This document shows, in pieces, positions 23,811-37,108 of a stretch of 64,000 nucleotides of DNA. Position 1 is the stretch's first letter. Each line of letters opens with the position of its first letter. The stretch comes from Sinonovacula constricta (Eukaryota > Mollusca > Bivalvia > Cardiida > Solecurtidae): contig CM017563.1 in NCBI GenBank assembly GCA_007844125.1, positions 28,086,499-28,150,498 on the forward strand. The letters run 5' to 3'. A program made the position numbers and the translations under genes. The notes below the pieces were generated by a model that did not search any database, had not been told where the DNA came from, and saw only the letters and a list, made by a program, of their open reading frames with translations.

Positions 23811-24629
23811 TATAGTGCTGTCATCAATTTGATAACATGAATGAACTTGTTCATTTGCTGCTCTTTGTGTTGGAGTGAGTAGGATACCAACTGGGTCTGT
23901 AGGGCTGATGTATACTGTATAGCATGTTATGTGCAATAATTGAGTTTATATTAAGGAATAAAGAAAAACAAACCAACATATATATTTTACCTTTTATTTA
24001 GTAGACTTTATATAAATGATATAGCCACACAGTTCATATTGTTCAACATTATTCAACAAATGCCTAAATGGAATTCTGACAAAACATTACATGTTCAAAT
24101 AGATAGAAAACAATCCCTTTTCAATGAAGTGAAACAAAAACAAGGGTTCTAACTTCTGAGATTATTTAACTCTGACCAATCATGTGAGACATGCAGCATC
24201 GGACCGACCAGATATTAGTAAGGATTGATGTCTGCCCAATCAAATGAGACTGGTCTTATTCTCCAGTTCAAGGTTGAGTAACCTCAAGTCCAGTACTGAA
24301 ACCACATCTACGTTTTATCAGGTTATATAAACATGAATAAGATCTACTGGAATCTTAAATCTTACAAATACAAAGCATTCAAAACCACATTAGATTTTCA
24401 GGTCAACCCATGACTTGGAACAATTATGTCTCCACTTAAAATTACACACGCAAAATAAAATTTTCAAGTCACCATTCTGATCAACACAATTAGGAATACT
24501 ATTAGAGTTAAGAAATACAAATACAATTTTCAAATCAATGTCATGACTAAAATCCCTAGGACTACAATTATTCACATGCAATAGTCAAGAGCTGTCTTTG
24601 CCACTGCACTTCTTAGATAATCATAGAAA
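23811..24629. other. AT-rich spacer, no feature seen
   Basis: Separates the 71-bp and 40-bp arrays. No recognised gene or repeat. Confidence 0.5.
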
Positions 24630-27460
24630 ACAGTCATCTGGCATGTACTGGTAGTAGATCTAGTTGCTACTAAGCCTGTTACATGTACTGGTAGTTGATC
24701 TAGTCACTACCAAGCCTGTTACATGTACTGGGAGTAGATCTAGTCGCTACTAAGCCTATTACATGTATTGGTAGTAGATCTAGTTGCTACTAAGCCTGTT
24801 ACATGTACTGGTAGTTGATCTAGTCGCTACCAAGCCTGTTACATGTACTGGGGGTAGATCTAGTCGCTACTAAGCCTGTTACATGTACTGGGAGTAGATC
24901 TAGTCGCTACTAAGCCTGTTACATGTACTGGTAGTAGATCTAGTCGCTACCAAGCCTATTACACATACTGGTAGTAGATCTAGTCGCTACCAACTCTGTT
25001 ACATGTACTGGTAGTAGATCTAGTCGCTACCAAGCCTGTTACATGTACTGGTAGTAGATCTAGTCGCTACCAAGCCTGTTACATGTACTGGTAGTAGATC
25101 TAGTCGCTACTAAGCCTGTTACTTGTACTGGTAGTAGATCTAGTTGCTACCAAGCCTGTTACATGTACTGGTAGTAGATCTACTTGCTACAAAGCCTGTT
25201 ACATGTACTGGTAGTAGATCTAGTAACTACTAAGCCTGTTACATGTACTGGTAGTAGATCTAGTCGCTACTAAGCCTGTTACATGTACTGGTAGATCTAG
25301 TCGCTACCAAGCCTGTTACATGTACTTGCAGTAGATCTAGTCGCTACCAAGCCTGCTACATGTACTGGTAGTAGATCTAGTCGCTACTAAGACTGTTACA
25401 TGTACTGGTAGTAGATCTAGTCTCTACTAACTATGTTACATGTACTGGTAGTAGATCTAGTCGCTACTAAGCCTGTTACATGTACTGGTAGTAGATCTAG
25501 TCGCTACTAAGTCTGTTACATGTACTGGTAGTAGATCTAGTCGCTACCAAGCCTGTTACATGTACTGGTAGTAGATCTAGTCGCTATCAAGCCTGTTACA
25601 TGTACTTGTAGTAGATCAAGTCGCTACTAAGCCTGTTACATGTACTGGTAGTAGATCTAGTCGCTACTAAGCCTGTTACATGTACTCATAGTAGATCTAG
25701 TCGCTACCAAGCCTGTTACATGTACTGGTAGTAGATCTAGTCTCTACCAACTCTGTTACATGTATTGGTAGTAGATCTAGTCGCTACCAAGCCTGTTACA
25801 TGTACTGGTAGTAGATCTAGTCGCTACTAAGCCTGTTACATGTACTGGTAGTAGATCTAGTCGCTACTAAGCCCGTTACATGTACTGGTAGTAGATCTAG
25901 TCGCTTCTAAGCCTATTACAAGTACTGGTAGTAGATCTAGTCGCTACTAAGCCCGTTACATGTACTGGTAGTAGATCTAGTCGCTACTAAGCCTGTTACT
26001 TGTACTGGTAGTAGATCTAGTCGCTACCAAGCCTGTTACATGTATGGGAGTAGATCTAGTCGCTACTAAGCCTGTTACATGTTTTTGGAGTAGATCTAGT
26101 CGCTACTAAGCCTGTTACATATACTGGTAGTTGATGTAGTCGCTACCAAGCCTGTTACATGTACTGGTAGTAGATCTAGTCGCTACCAACTCTGTTACAT
26201 GTACTGGTAGTAGATCTAGTCGCTACTAAGCCTGTTACATGTACTCGTAGTAGATCTAGTCGCTACTAAGCCTGTTACATGTACTCATAGTAGATCTAGT
26301 CGCTACCAAGCCTGTTACATGAACTGGTAGTAGATCAAGTCTCTACCAACTCTGTTACATGTACTGGTAGTAGATCTAGTCGCTACAAAGCCTGTTACAC
26401 GTACTGGTAGTAGATCTAGTCGCTACTAAGCCTGTTACATGCACTGGTAGTAGATCTATTTGCTACCAAGCCTGTTACATGTACTTGTAGTAGATCAAGT
26501 CGCTACCAAGCCTGTTACATGTACTGGGGGTAGATCTAGTCGCTACTAAGCCTGTTACATGTACTGGGAGTAGATCTAGTCGCTACTAAGCCTATTACAT
26601 GTACTCATAGTAGATCTAGTCGCTACCAAGCCTGTTACATGTACTGGTAGTAGATCTAGTCTCTACCAACTCTGTTACATGTATTGGTAGTAGATCTAGT
26701 CGCTACCAAGCCTGTTACATGTACTGGTAGTAGATCTAGTCGCTACTAAGCCTGTTACATGTACTGGTAGTAGATCTAGTCGCTACTAAGCCCGTTACAT
26801 GTACTGGTAGTAGATCTAGTCGCTTCTAAGCCTATTACAAGTACTGGTAGTAGATCTAGTCGCTACTAAGCCCGTTACATGTACTGGTAGTAGATCTAGT
26901 CGCTACTAAGCCTGTTACTTGTACTGGTAGTAGATCTAGTCGCTACCAAGCCTGTTACATGTATGGGAGTAGATCTAGTCGCTACTAAGCCTGTTACATG
27001 TACTTGGAGTAGATCTAGTCGCTACTAAGCCTGTTACATATACTGGTAGTTGATGTAGTCGCTACCAAGCCTGTTACATGTACTGGTAGTAGATCTAGTC
27101 GCTTCCAACTCTGTTACATGTACTGGTAGTAGATCTAGTCGCTACTAAGCCTGTTACATGTACTCGTAGTAGATCTAGTCGCTACTAAGCCTGTTACATG
27201 TACTCATAGTAGATCTAGTCGCTACCAAGCCTGTTACATGAACTGGTAGTAGATCAAGTCTCTACCAACTCTGTTACATGTACTGGTAGTAGATCTAGTT
27301 GCTACTAAGCCTATTACATGTACTGGGAGTAGATCTAGTCGCCAAGCCTGTTACACATACTGGGAGAAGATCTAGTCGCTACTAACTCTGAAACATGTAC
27401 TGCTAGTGGGTCTAGTTGCTACCAAGATTGTTACATGTACTGGGAGTGGATCTAGACTAG
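24630..27460. repeat. 40-bp tandem repeat array with internal segmental duplication
   Basis: About 70 copies of a 40-bp unit: ACATGTACTGGTAGTAGATC then TAGTCGCTACTAAGCCTGTT. Nearly every unit holds the palindrome TAGATCTA. Variation is mostly at a few fixed sites (CTACTAAG/CTACCAAG, CTGG/CTCATAG). A block of about 710 bp is repeated with an offset of 919 bp (about 25681-26389 and 26600-27308). The last few units toward 27460 decay. Confidence 0.97.
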
Positions 27461-28185
27461 ACCAAGGAGACTAGACCATGGAACACCATTCATTTGGCAT
27501 CAATGCTGTAAATATGGTGCCCATTTAACCTAGATATGAATTATGATTGTTGCTGAGGATAGAGAAGCCAATGGGTGGGAAAACATAATTCCATTACAGA
27601 CTACCAGTATGTTAAAAGTACATGTGCTAACCTAAAATAATCCATGTACTGTTTGTCCGTGTGAAGAGACGGCTCAAATATACATGTACCAGCAATAAAG
27701 GGCTGAGAGGAGAAATATAGGATATAGCAAAATATATTTATCAACAACTCTGGTAATCTAGTACCTAGGAAAAGCAAAATCCTAAATAAAGCTTTGTATC
27801 ATGTATGTGAAGAAAAGAGTTTCCAGTACAATGCAGCCAGTGTTTGGAGTAAGCTAACACCCTTAAACAAGTTTGTTTTAAGACGAGGTATGACTCATTG
27901 CAAGCCTTACACACACAGATTAGCAACACTGTCTAACAACTATCACTAGAAGTAAAGCTGCACAGCCAGATTTAGGCTAAGATGTAAGAGGATATGCAGA
28001 GCTGCATCTATGGTCAACTGGCAGCAGCAGGGGTGGGGGTTAGGGGCAAAGTGTCAACAATATTTGTTCATAGGCTGTGTTTTATTTCTTGTGTTAGACC
28101 TTTGTTTATTGCACATACACTGTATTGCAATTACATCAACTATTGTAATGAATTCTACATTAAAAAAAATCAAATATTCATTTGA
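27461..28185. other. Spacer, no confident gene
   Basis: AT-rich sequence. An open frame entering the next array from 28010 reads a hydrophobic stretch of about 30 residues before the proline-rich repeat, but no promoter, splice site or homology supports it. Confidence 0.4.
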
Positions 28186-28797
28186 TGCAAACCTACCACC
28201 ATCACCTGATATTGGACCACCCCAGCCATCAGTTGATAGTGGACCACCCCAGCCATCAGTTGATAGTGGACCACCTCAACCACCACCTGATAGTGGACCA
28301 CCCCAACCACCAGTTGATAGTGGACCACCTCAACCACCACCTGATAGTGGACCACCTCAACTACCACTTGATAGTGGACCACCCTAGCTATCAGTTGATA
28401 GTGGACCACCCCAACCACCATCAGATATTGGACCACGCCAACAACCATCTAATATTGTACCACCCCAGCCATCAGTTGATATTGGACCTCTACAACCACC
28501 ACCTGATAGTGGACCACCCCAGCAATCATCTGACAATGGACCACCCCAACCATCACCTGATAGTGGACCACCCCAACCACCACCTGACAGTGGACCACCC
28601 CAACCATCAGTTGATAGTGGACCACCCCATCCACCACCTCATAGTGGACCACCCCAACCACCATCTGATATTGGACCACCCCAGCCATCAGTTGATAGTG
28701 GACCACCCCATCCACCACCTGATAGTGGACCACCTGAACCACCATCTGATAGTGGACCACCTCAACCACCACCTGATAGTGGACCACCACAACCATG
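28186..28797 (+). repeat. 27-bp minisatellite, nine-codon periodic (possible coding relic)
   Basis: About 22 copies of GATAGTGGACCACCCCAACC plus ACCACCT. Because 27 is a multiple of 3, one frame reads a nine-residue proline-rich repeat (DSGPPQPPP and variants) across the whole array, interrupted by a single TAG at 28385 where neighbouring units have CAG. No copy shifts the frame. A second plus frame (28182-28805) is wholly open and histidine-rich. No start, splice signal or flanking domain makes a gene convincing; it is best called a minisatellite that may derive from an exon. Confidence 0.85.
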
Positions 28798-31673
28798 AAA
28801 CTTGACCAATCACTGACTTGGAACTTGTCTCAGACTTTGCCTCAGACCTAAACAGTTACCACCATACCCTGATTAAACACTCACACTCAAGCATATGTCA
28901 TTCATACTTACATATACCAGCAATTTGACATTTTATGACAAGAAGCAGGTTGTAACAGGCATTTTGAAACACTTTTAACAACTCTATATTTATTAACAAG
29001 GCTATCAATTTCGAGTCATTGTGTTAAGCCTTGAGAAAGCAGGTGGCAATCAACTTAAAATCATGGCTGTTCAGCAACATCTACTCAGTGCTCTTAGTGT
29101 AGTCACACATCAACCTAGAAAACTTCACCATGAAGAATGTACCATAATACAAGAAATACAAACAAGGGTCAAGTAAAACATGTCCATAAGATACAACTTC
29201 CAGTTTGGTTCATACATATTTTATGATGCAATCATTAAGCCAGGAGCAATGTATCAAACATGTCATCAATTTGATATACATGTATACAAAATTTAATGAG
29301 TACAGGCTAGAAAGGGAAGTAGGAACTGAAAGGTATACATTTTCAGAACATATTTAATTAAGAATGTTATTGAAAATGGCACAGAATATTGTATATTCAT
29401 ATCTATAACTGAAGCATTATACATAAAATCACAGATATAAACAACTTACATCAAAAAAGCGATACAGATCATGCAAAACTATAATAATACCACAAGCAAC
29501 CAGTTTTTAAGTGCAATCAAACTCAGTGGGTACAAACTAAATTCTCACATCATTCTTTTCCATGTTAACCAGGTTGAAATGGGTACGATTTATTAAAAAA
29601 CTTATAAATAAAACATGACAAAAACTCAAATATAATACATACTATTAAATTTGCAGAATATTATAAAGCAGGTCACCTTACATTAATCTATTTTGTTTTC
29701 CCATACTGTACTTTATTCAGTAGTAATTGCACACTAAGTTCTATCAGTAAGCCAAATAAAAGTTTATATAACAATTTGGCAGATAATTCCTTTAAGAGAA
29801 GATAAAGACGGTGTGATGCAGACTGAATATTCTAGGTCAGTAAATAACTTCTGTGTTTCAAAGGATTTAACCTTCAGGGTTTTGTTATCTTGTTTTGTAG
29901 TCTTGCATGATAACAGATAATTATAGATTAAAATGAGTAAGTAAATGGATAGGAAAGATGGTAGATTCATTTATATATGATCAAGATAGGTCACATTATT
30001 GCTATATATCCTTAATACTGGAAAAGGTTTACAAAGTAAACCAGGTTAACTATAAGAATATACAGAAAATTCCAATTTTACTGGATAACACTTTTTAACC
30101 ATAATATTTTTATAAACACATCTTTCCATTGACATGTGAGTTTATAAAGATCAATATGCAACAAAGTTTGCTAACATTTTTTCTTAATTTGGTATTACAA
30201 AATATTTAATTATGTTGAATGTTAGGTTAACTAGCCCATTGACAATTATTCAATATTCAGGAAAAAACAAAAATAAAATAAACTGATAAATGAAAATTTA
30301 TGCTTACAAAAATGTGCATTAAAAAAATAAATGCTCTTACTTAGGAAAGAGTGCATTTAACTAAACTTATTTCTTATCAGATCAAAACATGAAAATGTTT
30401 TAAAGACTTGGTTTTAATAATTCCATGAGTAACTGGTAAACACATTTTAAATAATTCTAAACACTGTAAATACTGCAAAAGCACATAGAAAATAATAAAT
30501 AAGGACATATATATGCAAAGATGAAGACTAGCAAAGAAATATCAATTTGCAAAAACTTAACTATTGAATCTATAAAGATACTGTTGGGTCAGTTAGTTTT
30601 TGCTCATTGTTAATATCCAAAACTGGCAATGTTAGACTTATTAAAAAACAATTGAAATTTTACCAAACATTAACAACATTGTCCTTTTATTAAAAAATCT
30701 TTAAAAAACAACAACAAAAAAAACAAAAACAAATTATGACACGAAGTAAAGGTCCTGTTTATAGTATACTTGATGTTGAAGATGTTTTTATTTTAATCTC
30801 GACACTTCAGATTACTTGGAACATTTAGCAATAACTATGGAATCATTTTTGATACTTTTTTTATATAAGGAAGATAAGTATGCAAATGAAAACAATTACA
30901 CCTTGTATTTAAAATATGCTGCATGCACTTAGCTTCAAAAAGATTAAATGAATTACCGGGTAAACATCATTAATTTTGCAAATTTAAAATAACTTGTCTT
31001 CATTCATCTATAATTCATAAGGTTAGTGTATAGTCAAATGGAATTTTCCATTTCCAAGTGACATTTAACCTGATGTCATTTTGACTAAAGTGGTCTGTGA
31101 CAGAGGTAAATGTTAAAAGTCACTAGTGCTGAAAATTGTTAAAAAGTGTTTAAACTAATGACTTGTTTGTAAAGATTAATCTTAAAAAAAAAGGACATGC
31201 AGCAGTTTTGCAAACAGCTTCTCAATTTTGTTTTCTTTATAAATACAACTGATGGAGCTTTTACAAATAATGATGATCAATGTCATTGCACAGTTAACAC
31301 ATAAATAATATATTGTCATCTCAAAATAGATATGAATATAAGTGGATCTAATTTCCATATAAGGTGTTTTCCAATTAAAAAAAGAAAGTGACTTATAATC
31401 AAATTTTTGTTTTAACATTTCTAAAATGTTTGTTTTTGATAAACATTGCACTGACATCCAGCTTCAAGTAAAATTTAATGAGGTTCAATTTCCCAGATTT
31501 ATGCCATGAATATGCATAAGTAAGATGCTAAAGAGTTAAATATTCACTGTGAAATCTTTAGAAAATTGATATATTTAGCTGATATCAACAGCATATTATA
31601 ATAGTTTATATTTTAAAGTATTATTTCTGTACAATCAAATTGTTTAAAAACTAGATCTCAACATGATGATTTA
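28798..31673. other. AT-rich sequence downstream of HS6ST; may include its 3' UTR
   Basis: No gene or repeat family recognised. On the minus strand, an ATTAAA lies about 200 bp past the HS6ST stop (near 31474) and an AATAAA near 30787; either could end the transcript, but neither is confirmed. Confidence 0.4.
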
Positions 31674-32343
31674 TCACGAGTAATCATCTTCATCTGTTTC
31701 TTCTTTGATGTCAACAGAGTCATCAAACCTGTCCTCCCCTTGTAGATATTCTTCATCAACTTGCCATTCCTCATCTAGGTCCTCCTTCATCTTCCTCACT
31801 CTCTGGAGAAACAAATCCTTTGCATACTGATACAGTTCTATATCTAGCTTATTCTGTTCCAATATCTCACTTTGTTGAGTCTGTTCAATCTTAGTTTTAT
31901 CACTATGTGTCACTGGCAATTGTTCAAATGCCTCCCTAAATCGAAGCTGAAATGTGTACTCAAACAGTTTTTGAGTGTACACTTGGAATTCTGTGATACC
32001 AAAAAAATCCATGTGTAGAAGATTCATTTTTGCACTATCTAGCATTATTGTGTCCCTGTGCTCGCTTGTCATGCCTGTTGAGTTGTAGCAGTTGACTTTA
32101 GTAAGATTGGCAAGCATGCGTGTCATTCTGTTCCTCGCCAGATTGTGGTCACAATGTAAGAACTCATTAAGAGACACACCACGCCAGTCCTCTGTTTCAA
32201 AGCAAGGTTTCACTTCTTCTTTGGTAGCTGATCGACCATTACAAAAGAGTTTAGCGTCTTTCCAGGTGGCACCTCGCTGAACGTGCTTCCATTCACTGAG
32301 ATACCTTTTCACAGGGTCCCGGAGTATAGTAATGTAATGATAC
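31674..32343 (-). CDS. HS6ST: Heparan-sulfate 6-O-sulfotransferase, last coding exon
   Basis: Encodes residues 178-399 plus the last base of codon 177. The acceptor is a textbook TTTTCTGCTCCTTACAG, and the exon begins mid-codon (phase 2), matching the donor of exon 1. It opens with YHYITILRDPVKRYLSEW, the 3'-phosphate-binding motif of the cofactor PAPS (RDP...RY.SEW), followed by KHVQRGATWKDAK, a signature of the 6-O-sulfotransferase family. Two N-glycosylation sequons (NLT, NST) flank a cysteine, as expected for a lumenal enzyme. A helical region (LYQYAKDLFLQRV) precedes an acidic tail (EETDEDDYS) ending at TGA 31674-31676. The family commonly has a variable C-terminal tail after the catalytic domain. 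Lysine and acid content looks normal for a live gene; no frameshift or stop interrupts it. Confidence 0.95.
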
Positions 32344-32859
32344 CTGTAAGGAGCAGAAAACAAGTGAAATCTTTGACTGAATGTCCATGGTTCATGTATT
32401 CTTATTTAGCAAAGTGGAAGAAATACATACGATGGTTCTCTTGTGTATAGGTATTTTTATAAACTTTCTATAAGTATTCATATCTGAATTATTTATTTGC
32501 TTATTTTTATCAAAATGCTTTCTTATTTTAATCCACACAACTCTATATGTGTTTTCAATAGGTGAAGAAGTTGAAAAATAACATTATATATCTAAGTTTT
32601 TTTCCGCTACAGCAGCTATATACCAAATGTCTACCCACAAAGGGGATTACATAATGCAATCTGTATTAGCTGGCGTCATGTCCCTTTTTTCAACAAACAA
32701 AGGAATTTTTGACTTGTAGTCTATAACAAAAAGTGTCAACTGAATTGACATTTGACCCCAAAGACACAAATGCCCTTAAAGTATGACCTTGAGGGTTGCA
32801 CTTGCAAATGGTATGGGACTCACCTACCAACATACATTGTTGTTTGTACAATATTTGTT

Positions 32860-32985
32860 TCTTTCTTGTTAAAGCCGGAACATTGTATTTTGTAAACCTA
32901 TATTAGTGTACCTTACCCCATGTTGTACCTATTGTACCTAGGATAAAATAAAAGAATTTTCTGTTCTGTTCTGTTTGTTAAACAT
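32860..32985 (+). repeat. Possible 3' end of a non-LTR retrotransposon or SINE
   Basis: The stretch ending GATAAAATAAAAGAATTTTC followed by (TGTTC)n resembles 3' tails of LINEs and their SINE partners, which often end in short pentanucleotide repeats. No coding region or second copy is visible, so this is a weak call. Confidence 0.3.
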
Positions 32986-35228
32986 ACCACTTATAAGCTT
33001 TTTACTTTTCAGAAAACATCATTCTTTCAAAACAGATTCAGACAAGGAGCTGAATTCATTGTGCTAGCATGCTTTTGAACACATGCCTTTCATGACAAAG
33101 GCAAACAAGTTGTGGAACTCCCCTTAAAACTTTACCCCTGTAGTCATGCCAACCGTAACAAAGTGCCTTTGCTGTAACCAGGTTAATCAAACAATGTTGA
33201 AAAATGTTGTTTCAAAGTTAGGGGTACTTTGTGATTGTTTCTTAAGTTGCTTAAACATGTAAGATTGTATTGATTTACGTATTGAACATGGTTTGTGTCA
33301 AGCATCACATTTTTATGTACCGCGTATACAAAATATTCTTTTGAATTTGATTTGGAAGTATTTTTGTATTATTTGCTCTTTATTTTATAAAATGCAAGTA
33401 CGAAACAGGTGGCTTTTTGTTTTTGTTTACTAAATTATATCACACATTATTACCATTACAGCTATAACATATTCTATATTCTCACATTGCTATACAAGAT
33501 AAAACAATTCCTTTAAACACTAATATGTTATGATAATATATTCAAATGATCTAATCAGCTTTGTCATTGAGTGTTTGAAGAGTTGATGACCTTGCAACAG
33601 GGCCAAGACTGCCAATACCTGGAATGATGCTAAACTCTCGACTGGTAAGCCAGAAGTTATTATATAATCTTTTTATCCAGTGTGTAGGATCGGTATTCAA
33701 TATCAGTCAATTATTATTTCATTTGTTAAAGTTCTATCGCTCTATAAAGAAAAAAAAGATGCTTCATCTTTACTAAACTTATATTACTGCAAGAAAAAAT
33801 TGCATTTGTAATTGATATATAATATATATGTATAAAAGATAAAAACAAAGACAGTACAAGAAATGTACATGTTCACCATATTATCCCCAAAGTTTCAGTC
33901 TATAGCTCTTAACATTAAAATGTATACATGAAACTGTCAGAAAATATGATAGCCTGAAACTACATGTTGCTGATACCTAAGAGAAAACTTAAAAATACAA
34001 TATTTATATTGGGAGAAAAAGAAAACATTCCTAGAAATGATATCCACTCTGTGCATTTTCTTTATAAAAAAAGCACCAATATCTGCACAGTTAGTGTGTA
34101 CCAAATGCACAAATCGACTTACACTTTATGTTATTAAATCTGTTCCCTAACATTTAAACATTGGTAATTAAACCATTTATTTGCTATGAAACATTCATTA
34201 TGTGTAACAAAATATACACTGCTGTAATGTCTAACACGTCTACCCTTGGACTGGCCAATGAAATCACATTTGGGAAATCCTGTTTTTTGATTGGTTACAA
34301 GGGCCAGTCAGTCAACTTGTGAGGAAGGATCAATTGTGTTACTGGGTAAAAGGTATACTTCTATGTAACCTAGTCAGCTCAGTTGCTACATGTAACAGAA
34401 CAGCTGTCTTGTTAGCAGTAACCCAGGTTCATTCATGATATTTTTGTGTTGTTGTTTTTTAGTTTCAGAAATACAGTGGCCCAATTATGTCATTACAGGG
34501 ACATCCAGCTATTTTGCTGGAGGAAAAGACCTAAGACAAATGATGACTGTTATCTAGTTTCTTTCATCCAAACATTTTTAGACATCTTTATGTCAAACAA
34601 ATTTCATGCTGTGAATTTAAAGCAAAAGTATCATAAACTTTAGCTTTGTCCTCAACATTTCTTACATGATGAAAGTCAATAATGAATAACAAACCCCCTT
34701 TGTTCTTTCAATAAAAAAAAAAAGGTTGCTTAATCATAAATTTTGACCTGCAGATCACCCGTGTACCATTTTTATATGTTCTACATGTACATAGTCAATG
34801 AACATTTGTAGTTTTTTATGGACAAGGGATGGGGATTTTCTAGAGCTGTAGCGCTAAGCTCCCTCCAGGATACTGTTTGCAATGTAGTTTATGTCTCAAT
34901 TTTTGGAAAAATCTTTACCATACCATACATTTGGGAAATTGAGGGAATGAGTTGTTAAACACGTTCATTTAAGATTGACTGTTCATTATTTGGTGTGTAA
35001 CTTTGCTGAGTGATAAAATATGGAGGTAATGAAATTTATAAACTAACAAATAAATAACAGTTAAAGCATTTACTTTTTTAGTGAAACATCTGTATAAACA
35101 TTATATAAAGTTTAACAAAAACAGTAAAAAGAAACTAGCTATCTCATATTAATGATACTCTTAGCTTGTAAACCTTTGAACAAAGTTGATCAGTGTTAGT
35201 GCATTAGTGACATCATACCAGTAATTTG

Positions 35229-35300
<72 letters not shown>
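35229..35300. repeat. TA dinucleotide microsatellite
   Basis: About 35 uninterrupted TA steps, within the HS6ST intron. Likely length-polymorphic. Confidence 0.98.
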
Positions 35301-35302
<2 letters not shown>

Positions 35303-36068
35303 TGTTCAACAGTCACTGACAACAAAAGGGGACTGTTAAATTAACTTCAAAAAATAATGCAAAAATTTGATTTTAATAAATTTACAGAGTTTGTAAGTAA
35401 TGGCAGGGTTAACATGCAATAAAGTAATTTCTTCAGTTTGTGTCATAGTTTTTTAACTTGTGGGTCCCAGTTTCATGGATTGGCCAAAAATCTCGTTAGT
35501 TTTAAGTTGTTTATCAAAGGCTTTTGGTAGGAGCAGATTTTGTTTGTCTAACCTGTATCATATAAGTGTTGTAATATTTTAAATCCTTACCTATATTTAG
35601 GTAGGGATTTTCTATGCATTTTTAATGTAACATAAAAAAATAATATTTGAAAAAAGAAAGAAATAATAATGAAAAAAGAAAGAAATAATAATGTGAAATG
35701 GAAAAAAATATCAGATGCAGTGTCTCTTAATAAAGTGCTGAGAAGAATATAATTGTAGTTGATTTTTTGTTTAGAGTGCTTTATTTGAGTTTTACTTTGA
35801 AATATCTAAGTTTTTTTCCACTTATATTGTCTGTTCTAATGAAAAAAAAAAAAAAAAATTATTTTGAGTTTTAATGCATGCTCCTATGGAGACTGAAGGC
35901 ATGCATGAGTTTTGGGTGTGTTTATACTTCTACTTATGAGGCCTATATTCTGAAAAGTTACAAATGGTTTAACAAATTTGAGCTCTTGCGCTTGCTAAAG
36001 AACTGAAATGAATATACTCTCTCCAGAGCTGCTAGAACCCTGAGGAGCTGGAACAAGCAACAAACTAG

Positions 36069-36349
36069 GGGTATGACTAAAGTGCGGAAAGGAGCTAAAT
36101 AGCAAAGGGGTTTTGTTTTTATTGCTGTGCTTGCAAACAAGGACAATAGTCTTATTAATTTGTACTGACTTAAAAATGAAATAATATTTAATGTGATTTT
36201 TGCGAATTCCAGAAAAGTAAACAACTTTTCGCACCTTTCCATCCAACGAAAAGGAGTCATAGCTTGGGAATAATAAGTCCTTGTTTGCAAGCACAACAAT
36301 AACAACAAAACCCCTTTTGAGAAACTCCTTTCGACACTTTATTCATACC
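36069..36349. mobile_element. MITE with ~75-bp inverted arms and 10-bp target duplication
   Basis: The left arm (GGGTATGACTAAAGTG ... TGTGCTTGCAAACAAGGAC) is matched in reverse by the right arm (36277-36349) with scattered mismatches. The direct repeat AACAAACTAG at 36059-36068 recurs as AACAAATTAG at 36350-36359. The loop is about 130 bp. Overlapping open frames here are by-products of the arms. Confidence 0.85.
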
Positions 36350-37108
36350 AACAAATTAGTGATACCAGTTGATACCGGTCTTCAAGATATTAAGATGGGA
36401 GGAGTTTATGAATATGATGTCATGGGGTCAATGTCTGCTTAAGGTAATGGAAATTTTTCAGGTCAGTTGATGTCAGTATATCATAACTGTTTTTGCTCTT
36501 ACTTTGAACCAAAACGCTGAGTGGCTGAGTTGTAACTCAAACTGCTTCGTCACGCCGCTGCCCAAATCTACAGAATGATGAAATAAGTATTTTGTAACGT
36601 CGCAATGTTTTGGTTTCTGGGTTCTTCTCCCTTTGACTGTAGGGTTATAAATAAATGTACATGAGGGTTCTGACATTGTATTTATAGACAAATTCCTTGA
36701 AAACTCTATGACACTGAATTATCAGACAGGTATGTGTTTTGAAGTTTTTGTGAGCGTTTGTTTTGAAATGGGTAGAAAAGATGCTGAATTGAGTAGCAAG
36801 TTAAAGAATGTAGCTGTATGTATGTTTAATGATAGATTATCTATTGCTGAAATTTTGCGGAGATTGCAGAGATCTTTAGTACAGTGTCATCAATTTCAAA
36901 GAAGTTTAGGGAAACTGGATCAGTTGAAAATTTACACAGAAGTGGTAGACCACAGAGACTATCGCCATCTTGAAAGAACTGTCAAGTGTAATCGCAGGGA
37001 CTCATTATCAGAAATTACAAGTAAATTTAATGAAGGAAGAATTAACACAGAGTGTAAAAGAACTGTCCAGATTCATCTACAAAAAACATGGATTCTTAAA
37101 AAGAGGAA

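Noticed and set aside
28182..28805. 207-codon histidine-rich plus-strand frame
   Set aside because: A product of a 27-bp unit divisible by three; several frames on both strands are open, with no start context or domain.
35958..36308. Overlapping minus-strand frames of 116 and 99 codons
   Set aside because: They span the inverted arms of the MITE at 36069-36349; composition follows the arms and no domain is present.
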